35,573 bases of DNA, taken from Xanthobacteraceae bacterium (GTDB taxonomy: Bacteria; Pseudomonadota; Alphaproteobacteria; Rhizobiales; Xanthobacteraceae). Where the stretch lies: assembly GCA_022844485.1 (NCBI GenBank), contig JALHLQ010000035.1:1-35573 (forward strand). Reading direction: 5' to 3'. Shown piece by piece: positions 19,293-27,400 of this stretch (positions within the stretch are counted from its first letter, which is position 1; the number at the start of each line of letters is the position of its first letter). The translations under genes and the position numbers were made by a program. Under the pieces are notes generated by a model. It saw only the letters and a list, made by a program, of their open reading frames with translations. It was not told the DNA's origin and made no database searches.

Positions 19293-20453
19293 ATGACCGA
19301 GACCCTGTCCCTTCTTCGCGCCATCACGCTTGGGTTCACCTGCCTTCTTGTTGGGATCGGCATTGGGCGCTTCGGGTATCCAGCGCTGATACCGGCCGTG
19401 ATCAAAGCCGGCTGGGCCAGCGCGGAGACGGCGCATGTCGCCGCCGCGAGCAATCTCGCTGGCTATCTGGTCGGCGCCTTGGCTGCGCCGCTCATCGTGC
19501 GTTGGATCGGCGCACGAGCGACGGTCCTGAGCTGTTTATGGCTGACGGTCGTGAGCTTTGCGATCCCGGCAACGCCGCTTCCGCCTGTCCCGTTTGTTGC
19601 CTTGCGCTTCCTGTCGGGGTTCACGGGCGGCGCGCTGATGACGGCGGTGGCGCCGATGATCACGCTGATGGTCGGTGCCGGCCAGCGCGGACGCGCCAAC
19701 GGCTACGCGTTCTCCGGCGTCGGCATTGGGTTCATCCTGTCGGGCACGCTCGTGCCCGCGCTGGCGGATCGGGATCTTGCGGTGGCCTGGCTCGCGATCA
19801 GCGCGGTCCTCGCACTGATGGCGGGGATTGCCTGGCAAGCTCTGCCCCGTGGCGACGCCCCGGTGCCGGTGGCCAGCGCAAAGGAGGGGACCTCGAACGG
19901 CGCCGCGGTCGGCCTCGCCATCGCCTATTGCTGCGCGGCGGCCGGCTACATCCCCGCGAGTGTGATTTTCGTCGATTATGTTGGCCGCGTGCTGGGGCTC
20001 GGCCTGGGCGTGGGCGGCGCCATTTGGGTCGCGACCGGAGTTAGCGCAGTCGTCTCGCCGCTGATCGCGGGGCCGATGGCCGACCGCTATGGAGTGGCTC
20101 CGGTATTGCGGACCGTGCTGCTCTTGATGGGGCTCGGCGCGGCCATCCCCGCCTTCACGAGCGTGCCGTGGCTTCTTGCGCTGTCCGGCATGCTTGCGGG
20201 CGGGCTGATGATCGCGCTTGCGTCGCTCGTGTCCGGGCGCGCGCGCGAAATCACCAGCGCCGACCGGCATGCCGGTTTATGGGCGCGGCTGACGGTGCTT
20301 TTCGCGGTCGTTCAGGCTGCCTTCGCCTATGCCGTCTCGGGCTTTCTTGTGGTCAGCGACAATTACGCGCTTCTATTTCTTGCCGCGGCGGCAACGACGT
20401 TATCCGGGCTCGCCGTGGAGATTCTCGCCTCGCGAGCCCGAAGGAGCCCTTAA
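19293..20453 (+). CDS. YbfB/YjiJ-family MFS transporter
   Basis: This 386-aa inner-membrane transporter has about 12 predicted helices. The first helix carries the family-specific GIGIGRFGYPALIPAVI motif, which identifies the YbfB/YjiJ branch of the major facilitator superfamily. The two six-helix halves are separated by a hydrophilic loop near residues 185-205. The substrate is unknown. The frame opens at GTG 19257, but ATG 19293 starts the membrane domain normally (MTETLSLLRAITLGF). Its TAA (20451-20453) overlaps the stop codon of the convergent DUF2892 gene within a shared TTAA. Confidence 0.9.
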   Translation: MTETLSLLRAITLGFTCLLVGIGIGRFGYPALIPAVIKAGWASAETAHVAAASNLAGYLVGALAAPLIVRWIGARATVLSCLWLTVVSFAIPATPLPPVPFVALRFLSGFTGGALMTAVAPMITLMVGAGQRGRANGYAFSGVGIGFILSGTLVPALADRDLAVAWLAISAVLALMAGIAWQALPRGDAPVPVASAKEGTSNGAAVGLAIAYCCAAAGYIPASVIFVDYVGRVLGLGLGVGGAIWVATGVSAVVSPLIAGPMADRYGVAPVLRTVLLLMGLGAAIPAFTSVPWLLALSGMLAGGLMIALASLVSGRAREITSADRHAGLWARLTVLFAVVQAAFAYAVSGFLVVSDNYALLFLAAAATTLSGLAVEILASRARRSP

Positions 20454-20668
20454 GCGCGCCGCGCCGTTGCCGGGCAGGTGCTGAGCCCGAGCAAAGTGTA
20501 GGCCGGGCAGGTCCCAAGGAGCGCAGTGACGACCGGGATGACGCCGATCCAGCCGATCCAATTGTACCCGGTCGCCGGTCCAAGCGCCGCAAACCAGATC
20601 AGCGCCGCACCGACAATGAAGCGCAATACCCGGTCGATGCCGCCCATATTCTTCGGAAAGAGTGACAT
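20450..20668 (-). CDS. DUF2892 (YgaP-like transmembrane) protein
   Basis: This 72-aa membrane protein has two helices (about residues 12-30 and 37-56) and the DUF2892 signature: an N-terminal NMGGIDRVLRFIVG and a C-terminal LLGTCPAYTLLGLSTCPA with Cys54 and Cys65. The same domain forms the membrane half of E. coli YgaP, where a rhodanese domain is fused; here it stands alone. GGAGG six bases upstream of ATG 20668 (GGAGGCGATCATG) fixes the start although the frame runs further. The Crp/Fnr gene lies 80 bases upstream on the same strand. Such pairing suggests the regulator controls this gene, perhaps in a thiol or sulfide response; that is inference. Confidence 0.88.
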   Translation of the reverse strand: MSLFPKNMGGIDRVLRFIVGAALIWFAALGPATGYNWIGWIGVIPVVTALLGTCPAYTLLGLSTCPATARRA

Positions 20669-20748
20669 GATCGCCTCCGTTGAGGTCTGCCGCGCGAAGC
20701 GGCTGAGGCGCATAAAAATCCGTTTCGGGACGGAAGTCGGTGACAAGG

Positions 20749-21417
20749 TCACGGCGCCGCCAGTTTTTCCAGCCGGCTGCGATCAACAATGGTGACTTGG
20801 CCACGCTGCCGGGAAACCAGTCCGCGCTGCCCGAACACCTTGAGCTGGCGCGACACCACCTCGCGCGCGGTCCCAAGCTCGGCCGCAAGCTCCTCGTGCG
20901 TCGCCTGTACGCGATCGCCCTCCGCACGCGCGAGAAGCGCTGCCGCAAGCCGCCGCTCGATGCGCTGGAAGACGGTCTCCTCCATCGTGATGATGAGATC
21001 GGAGACACGGTCCGCATAGCTCGCGAGCACGAAGGAGCGGAAGGGTTCAGAAAGCGCGAGGAGTTCACGAAAGGTGGAGGCCGGCAAGGCTGCGACGACG
21101 GCGTCCGTTTCGACGATCGCTTCGGCCCCGTAATCCTCGTTGCTCAGGAGGCACGATGTCGTGAGCACGCAGCTTTCGCCTGAACTCACGCGATAGAGCA
21201 GGATCTGCCGGCCGGTTTCGGAAACGAGCTGCACCCGCAACGATCCTTCGATCACGATGATATAGGCGCTGCACGGCGTGCCGGGTGCGAAAGCTTCGCT
21301 GCCGGCCCGCAGCGATAGAAGCCGCGTTTCACGCAAGAGCCACTCGGTGGCGGTTGCATCGCCGCCGGCGAGCATTGCGGCGCGCTCCCGCCAGCGCCCG
21401 GACATGGCCTGATCCAT
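20749..21417 (-). CDS. Crp/Fnr-family transcriptional regulator
   Basis: This 222-aa regulator has an N-terminal cyclic-nucleotide-binding-type beta barrel (about residues 30-130), a long dimerisation helix (around 135-160) and a C-terminal winged helix. The last contains ATHEELAAELGTAREVVSRQLKVFGQRGLVSRQRGQ. It lacks the N-terminal Cys cluster of FNR and the Arg-Ser phosphate-binding pair of Crp. Instead it has Cys49 and the spaced pair Cys83/Cys89 in GESCVLTTSCLL, suggesting thiol or persulfide sensing rather than cAMP or oxygen through an Fe-S cluster. The likely target is the DUF2892 gene 80 bases downstream. Confidence 0.9.
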   Translation of the reverse strand: MDQAMSGRWRERAAMLAGGDATATEWLLRETRLLSLRAGSEAFAPGTPCSAYIIVIEGSLRVQLVSETGRQILLYRVSSGESCVLTTSCLLSNEDYGAEAIVETDAVVAALPASTFRELLALSEPFRSFVLASYADRVSDLIITMEETVFQRIERRLAAALLARAEGDRVQATHEELAAELGTAREVVSRQLKVFGQRGLVSRQRGQVTIVDRSRLEKLAAP

Positions 21418-21464
21418 GGGGGAAACCTAGGGCCTCAGGCGGCGGAGATCAAAGCAGCGGCGGA

Positions 21465-23111
21465 TCAGGGCGGCGCGATCGTAAACAGGCTCGGGACGTT
21501 GCGTCCGCGGATATCGTAAACGCGGGCATAGACCACGCCCTCGCGCTCCACCTCGACGATCACCGGCGCGTTCAGCTGGGCGCAGTAGAACTCGCCCAGC
21601 ATGAGCGCGAAATCGGCGCCTTTGGCGTCCCATGTAAGCGCGAATTCGGGGCCAAGCTCGATCGAGGCGGAGGGGTGCGGGCCGCAAACCGCGATCTGCC
21701 AGCGGCGCGAATGACCGGGCGCTTCAAGACGCTCCGTCAGCCAGGCACGCAAGTCCTCGGATGCTTCTTTGAAAGCGAGACCCCAATAGTCGAGCATGTA
21801 ACGCTCGTCAGCGCCGCGAATGCCCCCGGCCAAGCGGTTGAAATGCGTGTACTGATAGGGATGGAGCCGGACCATGTCGAAGGCCGGCGCGGCGAGGCCG
21901 GCCGCGAGAGCGACCGCAAGCACGGCTTTCACAAGGGCGCCTTGCTTGGCTGCGGCGGCATAGATCGATGCAGCCGCCCATCCGGCAAGAATCGCCAAAG
22001 GCGGCGCGACGAAAACGAAGTGGCGGATGCCGTTATACATCGCGGGCCGCGTGATGACGGTCATGGCGACGGGCAGAGCGACGGCGACGGCGAGCATCGC
22101 CAGCGTCGCGCGCCGATGTACCGGTTCGGAGCGGCGGAAGGAAAAGGCGAACGCACCGACGATCCCCGCCACGCCGAACATGAGCATGATTTCAGGAAGC
22201 TTGAACGCAAAGAGAGTCGGAACGTAGCTGCGTGGCATCTCCGGCACAGCAACGAGCGTGCCGTCGAACAGCTCCTTCCACGGCTTCTCGAAGAACACCG
22301 AGAAATACTGCAGCGCCCTGATCGGATTGAGCGGATCGAGAACGCCCCAAGGCCAGACAAGCGCCATCACGGCATAGGCCAGGACGGCGGCAGGAACGAG
22401 CGCGGCGAGAAATCCGAGCAGTGTCCGGATCGCCGGCCCCATTCCGAGCCTCTTTACGTCGACCGCGAAGAGGATGACCAGCCCGGCGGCGGCAAAGACG
22501 CCGGCAATCGCACCGACAACCCGTGAGCCGATCGCCAAGCCGAACCCGATGCCGATGAGCGCGAGGGTTGCCGGGCTAGGCCTCGGATAGTCTTCGAATG
22601 CGCGCGCGACGCCGAGCAGGGCAACGATGACGAAAACCGCAAAGGGCGCGTCCTTCGCATTCATGAACATGTGGCCGTAATAGAGAGGGCATGTCGCGAG
22701 AAACAGGAGCGTGAACAAGCCGGCATTCGCTCCGCCCAGCCGCCGGCCAAGCCGCCACGCCGCGAACAAACCGACGATCCCGAGTGCCGCCCCGGCGAAG
22801 CGTCGCGTTTCAAACAGCGTGAACGGCGAGATCTTGGCGAGCAGCGCGGCGGCCATGTCAAAGCCGCCGCCATACATGTAGAGATTGACGAACGAGAGGG
22901 CGCGCGTGTCGGTGAAGCCCGAGCCGTGAAGCGCGAGCAGGAGCTCGCCATATTGCGCGTGCGTGAAGTCGTCCCAGCCAAGCCCGTAGTCGTCAAACGT
23001 CGCCAGCGCTATCGTCGTAACGAGGGCGAGCGCGGCAAGAGCCGCGACATCGGCCGCTTGCGGACGAAGGCCTTGCCGCACGAACAGGGCCGGATGGCCG
23101 ACCTCTCTCAT
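21465..23111 (-). CDS. Glycosyltransferase family 39-type integral membrane protein
   Basis: This 548-aa polytopic inner-membrane protein (about 10-12 hydrophobic segments) is related to dolichyl/polyprenyl-phosphate mannosyltransferases (PMT/ArnT superfamily). After the first helix comes a periplasmic loop with the acidic catalytic-type motif GLGWDDFTHAQYGE; another loop has MFMNAKDAPFAVF. The C-terminal 130 residues are soluble and probably periplasmic. It should transfer a sugar from a lipid-linked donor to lipid or protein, but the acceptor is unknown. ATG 23111 is assumed; the hydrophilic start MREVGHPALFVRQ precedes helix 1. It follows sodB on the same strand, with a palindromic repeat between them. 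Confidence 0.82.
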   Translation of the reverse strand: MREVGHPALFVRQGLRPQAADVAALAALALVTTIALATFDDYGLGWDDFTHAQYGELLLALHGSGFTDTRALSFVNLYMYGGGFDMAAALLAKISPFTLFETRRFAGAALGIVGLFAAWRLGRRLGGANAGLFTLLFLATCPLYYGHMFMNAKDAPFAVFVIVALLGVARAFEDYPRPSPATLALIGIGFGLAIGSRVVGAIAGVFAAAGLVILFAVDVKRLGMGPAIRTLLGFLAALVPAAVLAYAVMALVWPWGVLDPLNPIRALQYFSVFFEKPWKELFDGTLVAVPEMPRSYVPTLFAFKLPEIMLMFGVAGIVGAFAFSFRRSEPVHRRATLAMLAVAVALPVAMTVITRPAMYNGIRHFVFVAPPLAILAGWAAASIYAAAAKQGALVKAVLAVALAAGLAAPAFDMVRLHPYQYTHFNRLAGGIRGADERYMLDYWGLAFKEASEDLRAWLTERLEAPGHSRRWQIAVCGPHPSASIELGPEFALTWDAKGADFALMLGEFYCAQLNAPVIVEVEREGVVYARVYDIRGRNVPSLFTIAPP

Positions 23112-23162
23112 TCGACGCCCGCGCCGCCTCGCGGCCTCCTCGTGCCGCCGGATCTTGGCAGG

Positions 23163-23213
23163 CCCTCATGGTGAGGAGCGCGGCTGGGCCGCGTGCCTCG
23201 AACCATGGGGGGG
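23163..23213. repeat. Rhizobial intergenic palindrome between sodB and the GT39 gene
   Basis: Outer arms CCCTCATGGT (23163-23172) and ACCATGGGGG flank an inner stem CGCGGC-TGG-GCCGCG (23179-23193) and the linkers GAGGAG and CTCGA. I recognise the form CTCATGGTGAGGAG ... CTCGAACCATG as a repeat frequent in Bradyrhizobium and Rhodopseudomonas genomes. It follows the sodB stop on the sodB strand and could act as a terminator-like or mRNA-end structure. A degenerate relative lies at 18239-18285. Confidence 0.75.
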
Positions 23214-23234
23214 CGCTCGATCATTTCGGCTCGG

Positions 23235-23837
23235 TCAGGCCATCGCCTTCTCGTGCATCTGGGCGACATAGTCCCAGTTGACCAAATGATCGACAAAGGC
23301 CTTGAGGTAGTCGGGACGGCGGTTTCGGTAGTCGATGTAGTAGGAGTGCTCCCACACATCGCAACCAAGGATCGGACGTGCGCCGTGCACCAGCGGACTT
23401 TCGCCGTTCGGTGTTTTTGTCACGACGATCTTGCCGTTCTGCACCGCGAGCCAGCACCAGCCGGAGCCGAATTGTGCAGTGCCGGCCTGAATGAAGTCTT
23501 CCTTCATTTTCGCGATCGAACCGAGATCGGACGTGATTTGTTTCTCGAGCTTGCCGGGGATCTTGTCTCCGCCGCCGCCCGGCTTCATCCAGCTCCAAAA
23601 GTGGATGTGATTGTAGTGCTGGCCGGCATTGTTGAAGAGCCCCTGGTTCTTACCGAAGGAGCTTTTCACGACCTCTTCCACCGGCTTGCCTTCGAACTCG
23701 GTTCCCTTCAGCAGATTGTTGCCGTTGTTGACGTAGGCGAGGTGGTGCTTGTCGTGGTGGTATTCGAGCGTCTCGCGCGACATGTATGGGGCGAGCGCGT
23801 CGTAGGAATAGGGCAGGTCCGGCAGCGAGAACGACAT
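23235..23837 (-). CDS. sodB: Superoxide dismutase, Fe-type
   Basis: This 200-aa cytoplasmic enzyme dismutates superoxide to oxygen and hydrogen peroxide. Metal ligands are His27 (EYHHDKHH), His77 (YNHIHFW), Asp160 and His164 (GCDVWEHSYYIDY). Gln73 in NNAGQHYNH is at the position where Fe enzymes carry their second-sphere Gln and Mn enzymes a Gly, so iron is the likelier metal, though cambialistic use is possible. There is no signal peptide. A frame extension to 23867 exists, but ATG 23837 gives the family start MSFSLPDLPY with GGGAGA upstream. It is probably transcribed from the promoter candidate at 23914-23942. Confidence 0.95.
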   Translation of the reverse strand: MSFSLPDLPYSYDALAPYMSRETLEYHHDKHHLAYVNNGNNLLKGTEFEGKPVEEVVKSSFGKNQGLFNNAGQHYNHIHFWSWMKPGGGGDKIPGKLEKQITSDLGSIAKMKEDFIQAGTAQFGSGWCWLAVQNGKIVVTKTPNGESPLVHGARPILGCDVWEHSYYIDYRNRRPDYLKAFVDHLVNWDYVAQMHEKAMA

Positions 23838-23913
23838 CAGCTTTCTCCCTTGAACTTGGTTGAGCAATGGCCGGCCGCAATATCGCCGTCCGAACTCTCA
23901 TGTGACGCTGTTC

Positions 23914-23942
23914 TAGATAGGACGGCTGCGGGATGCGGGCAA
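23914..23942 (-). promoter_or_regulatory. Candidate sigma-70-type promoter of sodB
   Basis: On the minus strand TTGCCC, a 17-base spacer and TATCTA are read in order. This gives a leader of about 70 bases before the sodB ATG. Both boxes are close to the housekeeping consensus and lie in the gap between sodB and the divergent membrane-protein gene. There is no experimental support. Confidence 0.45.
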
Positions 23943-24020
23943 CGCCTGCCGGGGCGGAACCGGCGGTCCGATCGGCTGTCTGCGATTGACGCCGTGTGCC
24001 CCGTCGCGCAAAAGAGCGAC

Positions 24021-24521
24021 ATGCCTAAGATCATCTTCCTGATGGCAGGGTTGACCGGCGCCGCCGGCGTCGTGCTGGTGGCGCTTGGAATCCCGATCCA
24101 GGAATTCGGCTTGGGGAACACCCTGATCGGCTCGGGGCTGGTCTCGTTGGTCGGAGCCCTGGTGCTGTTCGCTCTGGGTGCGGTCTTGCGCGAATTGAAG
24201 GACATCGCCCAAATCCTGCTAAAGCAACCGCCGGCCCCCACGTTTGGAAACCCAGCGCCCCGGTACGGCGACCTGCCTGACATCCCCTTCGCCCCTTCTC
24301 CGCGGAACGGCACACTGCCCTTTGGCGCACGAGGTGAGAGCGCGCACGAGGATGAGCCCGAGCAACTCCTCCGATCCGAGCGGATTGTGAAGTCCGGCGT
24401 TGTCGATGGGCTCGCCTACACGCTGTATGCGGACGGTTCGATCGATGCGGAACTCGAAGAGGGGACGCTGCGCTTCGGCTCTGTGGACCAGCTTCAATCC
24501 TATTTGCGCAAAACCGCTTGA
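24021..24521 (+). CDS. Two-helix membrane protein of unknown function
   Basis: I do not recognise a named family. The 166-aa product begins with two hydrophobic helices (about residues 5-22 and 33-55), separated by GIPIQEFGLGNT. A Pro-rich, probably disordered cytoplasmic linker follows (70-105). The compact C-terminal 45 residues (SGVVDGLAYTLYADGSIDAELEEGTLRFGSVDQLQSYLRK) look like a small beta domain. Similar proteins occur in Bradyrhizobium-type genomes near sodB. It is divergent from sodB over about 180 bases and convergent with the oligopeptidase gene, seven bases apart. The start ATG 24021 follows AAAGAGCG; the frame extends further upstream but loses the hydrophobic-first layout. Confidence 0.75.
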   Translation: MPKIIFLMAGLTGAAGVVLVALGIPIQEFGLGNTLIGSGLVSLVGALVLFALGAVLRELKDIAQILLKQPPAPTFGNPAPRYGDLPDIPFAPSPRNGTLPFGARGESAHEDEPEQLLRSERIVKSGVVDGLAYTLYADGSIDAELEEGTLRFGSVDQLQSYLRKTA

Positions 24522-24528
24522 TCTTGCC

Positions 24529-26640
24529 TCACCCCTCGAGGCCGCCGGTCACCTTGATCGCAAAGGCATAAGCCAAGGCAACCTCTTTGAGCCGGTCGAA
24601 GCGTCCGGCTGCGCCCCCGTGCCCCGCATCCATGTTGACCCTTGATACGAGCAGATTGTCGTCGGTCTTGGTCGCCCGGAGCTTTGCGACCCACTTCGCC
24701 GGCTCCCAGTAGGTCACTCGCGGATCGGTCAATCCGGAAAGCGCAAGGATCGCCGGATAATTCTGCGCGCGGACATTGTCATAGGGCGAGTAGGCGAGAA
24801 TGGTACGGAACGCCTGCGGGTCGTTGATGGGATTACCCCATTCGGCCCATTCCGGCGGGGTCAGGGGAAGCGTCTCGTCGAGCATCGTGTGGATGACGTC
24901 GACGAACGGCACTTCGGCGATCAAGCCGCCGAACAGTTCCGGCCGCAAGTTCGCCACCGCGCCCATCAGCATTCCGCCTGCGGAGCCGCCATGCGCGACG
25001 ATCTTGCCGCGCGCTGCGTAACCTGTTTGGAGCAGATGTTCGGCGGCTGCGATGAAATCGGTGAATGAGTTCGGCTTTGCTGCAAGCTTTCCTTCCCGAT
25101 ACCAGCGCCAGCCCTTCTCGGTGCCGCCGCGCACATGCGCGATCGCATACACGAAGCCGCGATCGACCAGCGACAAGCGGCTGGTCGAGAAAGCCGCCGG
25201 AATCGAGATTCCATAGGCGCCGTATCCGTACAGCAGGCAGGGCGCGGTTCCGTCCAGCGGCGTGCCCTTCCGATACAAGATCGAGACCGGCACGGTCTCG
25301 CCGTCCGCAGCCCTGGCAAAGAGCCGGCGCGTCACGTAGTGCGCCGGATCGTGTCCGCTCGGTATCTCCTGCCGCTTGCGCAAGCGCCGCGTGCGATCCG
25401 CTAGATTGTAGTCCCAGATCTCCGATTGCGTCGTCATCGACGAATAGGTGTAGCGAAGCGTATCCGTTTCGAATTCGTAGCCGGCATCCATGCCGAGTGA
25501 ATAGGCCTCTTCGTCAAAGGCGATCGTATGCTCGTGCTCATCCCTCAGATGGCGTACGACGATGCGCGGCAATCCCTCCTCGCGCTCGAGGCGGATGAGC
25601 CAGTCCCGCAGGACGGCAAAAGCGAGCACGTAAACGCCGGGCCGGTGCGGGATGAGATCACGCCAGTTTGCCCGCTGCGGCGCATCGGCGGGAGCCCAGC
25701 AGATCTTGAAATCCTCGGCTCCGTCGGCGTTCGTGCGGATGAGCAGCGCCTCCTTCCCGAAGAGAGCGGGATGGTGCTCGAGATCGTATTGGACGGACGC
25801 CGTTCGCTCCGCCACCAGCCGCGGCTCCGCCTCGGGGTCCTCGAGGTCGAGCAGCCGGGATTCGGACGTCTCGTGATCGTGGACGGAAATCTCACCGAAA
25901 CGCCGTGACTGGGTCCGACCGACCGAGACGAAGAACGCCGCGTCAGGCTCCTCAAAGATCAGCGCGTCGTCATAGACGGGCGTGCCGACCCGGTGGCGGA
26001 ATACGCGACAGGGCCGATGGCTGGCGTCGAGCCGCACATAATAGAAAGCCGATGCATCCTGCATCCACACCACCGAACCGGACACGTCGGGAATCACATC
26101 GGCGAGATCCGAACCGGACTCAAGATCGCGAATGCGGAACACGTAGAACTCGGAGCCTGCCTCGTCCGCCGACCAGGCCATGAACTTGTGATCGGGCGAA
26201 TGCTCCGCGGGGCCGAGATGGAAGTAGGCCTTGCCTGACGCCAGCAGGTCTCCGTCGAACAGCACCTGCTCCTCGCCGCCGTCGCGCGGCGTCCGGCAGA
26301 GGATCGGATGTTGCCCGCCTTCGCGGTGGCGAACGTAGTAGGAGAAAGGGCCGTCCGGAGCTGGGACGGTCAGGTCGTCTTCCTTGATGCGGCCCTTCAT
26401 CTCGGCGAAGAGTTGCTCCTGGAGGTCGACGGTGTCGGCCAGCGCCTCGTCCGCATAGTCGTTTTCTGCCTGGAGATAGGCGCGGATGGCGGGGTCCAGC
26501 TTCGACGGATCCCGCATCACCTCCTGCCAATTCTCCGCGCGAAGCCAGCCAAAGGGATCGGGCAGGCTCAAGCCATGCCATCGGGAGACGATCGGCTTCT
26601 GCTCGGCCTGCGGGGGAGGGGACAAGACGCGTTTGAGCAT
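24529..26640 (-). CDS. ptrB: S9-family prolyl oligopeptidase / oligopeptidase B
   Basis: This cytoplasmic serine peptidase cuts short peptides, usually after Arg or Lys in the oligopeptidase B branch. An N-terminal WHGLSLPDPFGWLRAENW is followed by a seven-bladed propeller and a C-terminal alpha/beta hydrolase. The catalytic triad is Ser553 (GGSAGG), Asp639 (LTDPRV) and His674 (DAGHGG), numbered from ATG 26640. The frame begins at TTG 26715, two bases from the msrB stop. ATG 26640 gives 703 aa, closer to the family length of about 690, and drops a basic stretch of 25 residues. No strong Shine-Dalgarno separates the choices. It is co-directional with msrB. Confidence 0.9.
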   Translation of the reverse strand: MLKRVLSPPPQAEQKPIVSRWHGLSLPDPFGWLRAENWQEVMRDPSKLDPAIRAYLQAENDYADEALADTVDLQEQLFAEMKGRIKEDDLTVPAPDGPFSYYVRHREGGQHPILCRTPRDGGEEQVLFDGDLLASGKAYFHLGPAEHSPDHKFMAWSADEAGSEFYVFRIRDLESGSDLADVIPDVSGSVVWMQDASAFYYVRLDASHRPCRVFRHRVGTPVYDDALIFEEPDAAFFVSVGRTQSRRFGEISVHDHETSESRLLDLEDPEAEPRLVAERTASVQYDLEHHPALFGKEALLIRTNADGAEDFKICWAPADAPQRANWRDLIPHRPGVYVLAFAVLRDWLIRLEREEGLPRIVVRHLRDEHEHTIAFDEEAYSLGMDAGYEFETDTLRYTYSSMTTQSEIWDYNLADRTRRLRKRQEIPSGHDPAHYVTRRLFARAADGETVPVSILYRKGTPLDGTAPCLLYGYGAYGISIPAAFSTSRLSLVDRGFVYAIAHVRGGTEKGWRWYREGKLAAKPNSFTDFIAAAEHLLQTGYAARGKIVAHGGSAGGMLMGAVANLRPELFGGLIAEVPFVDVIHTMLDETLPLTPPEWAEWGNPINDPQAFRTILAYSPYDNVRAQNYPAILALSGLTDPRVTYWEPAKWVAKLRATKTDDNLLVSRVNMDAGHGGAAGRFDRLKEVALAYAFAIKVTGGLEG

Positions 26641-26716
26641 GCTTTGAGCCACACGATCCGACACGAGCTTTCGCCGGGCGGGCTTTGACCCGTGCGGCGC
26701 CAAGGGACGTGGCAAT

Positions 26717-27142
26717 CTACTTCTTTTCTTTCGGCTCGAAACTCAGCGCCGTTCCATTCATGCAATACCTCAGGCCGGTCGGCGCGGGGCCGTCCGGAAA
26801 AACATGCCCGAGATGCGCGTCGCAATTCGAACAGCGGATTTCAGTGCGGCGCATGAACCAGGAGCGGTCCTGATGCTCTTCCACCGCCCCCGGCTCGACC
26901 GGGGCATAGAAACTCGGCCAGCCCGTCCCCGATTCGAACTTCGTTCCGGACTCAAACAGAGGTGTGCCGCAGCATACGCAGGTATAGAGCCCTTCACCTT
27001 TTTCGTTCCAATGCGGTCCGGTGAAGGCGCGCTCGGTACCATGCTGGCGGGTGACGTAGAACTGCTCGGGGGTCAGGCGCTCCCGCCATTCCTGTTCGGA
27101 TTTGGTGATCTTGGGGCGGGTGGGGGTATCGATTTTGCTCAT
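26717..27142 (-). CDS. msrB: Peptide-methionine (R)-S-oxide reductase
   Basis: MsrB reduces methionine-R-sulfoxide in proteins, repairing oxidative damage with thioredoxin or another thiol reductant. The 141 aa show two zinc-binding Cys pairs, Cys55/Cys58 ([11 protein letters not shown]) and Cys104/Cys107 ([11 protein letters not shown]). The substrate region is SGTGWPSF and the catalytic Cys127 lies in GLRYCMNG. There is no signal peptide, so it is cytoplasmic. The start ATG 27142 fits the family. The oligopeptidase gene follows directly, suggesting one transcript for protein repair and peptide turnover. The promoter would lie in the relatively AT-rich 200 bases shared with the divergent mucR. 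Confidence 0.96.
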   Translation of the reverse strand: MSKIDTPTRPKITKSEQEWRERLTPEQFYVTRQHGTERAFTGPHWNEKGEGLYTCVCCGTPLFESGTKFESGTGWPSFYAPVEPGAVEEHQDRSWFMRRTEIRCSNCDAHLGHVFPDGPAPTGLRYCMNGTALSFEPKEKK

Positions 27143-27241
27143 GGTGGGTCTCCGGCTTGAGAGAAGAGGTAGGGGTCCGGCTGTGCGTTCTCAACTCTCA
27201 ACCGGTCACAATCCCAAATCGCAGTGTTGGCCTGACATGAG

Positions 27242-27279
27242 CAATACTTGGGGAGCCCAAGGATAGCCTTCCAGTATTG
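27242..27279. promoter_or_regulatory. Spaced inverted repeat in the msrB-mucR intergenic region
   Basis: CAATACT (27242-27248) and AGTATTG (27273-27279) are exact inverted copies with centres 31 bp apart, about three helical turns. They lie between the divergent msrB and mucR genes in a stretch that is relatively AT-rich for this window. MucR is known to bind AT-rich DNA and to autoregulate, so this is a candidate operator; chance is not excluded. Confidence 0.35.
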
Positions 27280-27400
27280 GCATGAAGTTGTTTAGCTTTG
27301 AGAGAATTCCTTTGCATTCCGACCTTAGGCTGACTTAACTGATGCTTGCTTGCTCCAGATGGGCCCATCAGCGGGTCATCTCCGGACAGCGGGGCGCGCC

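Noticed and set aside
27325..27338. TTAG-N6-TTAA upstream of mucR as a CtrA box
   Set aside because: The spacer is six bases rather than seven and one half-site is imperfect, so I do not count it.
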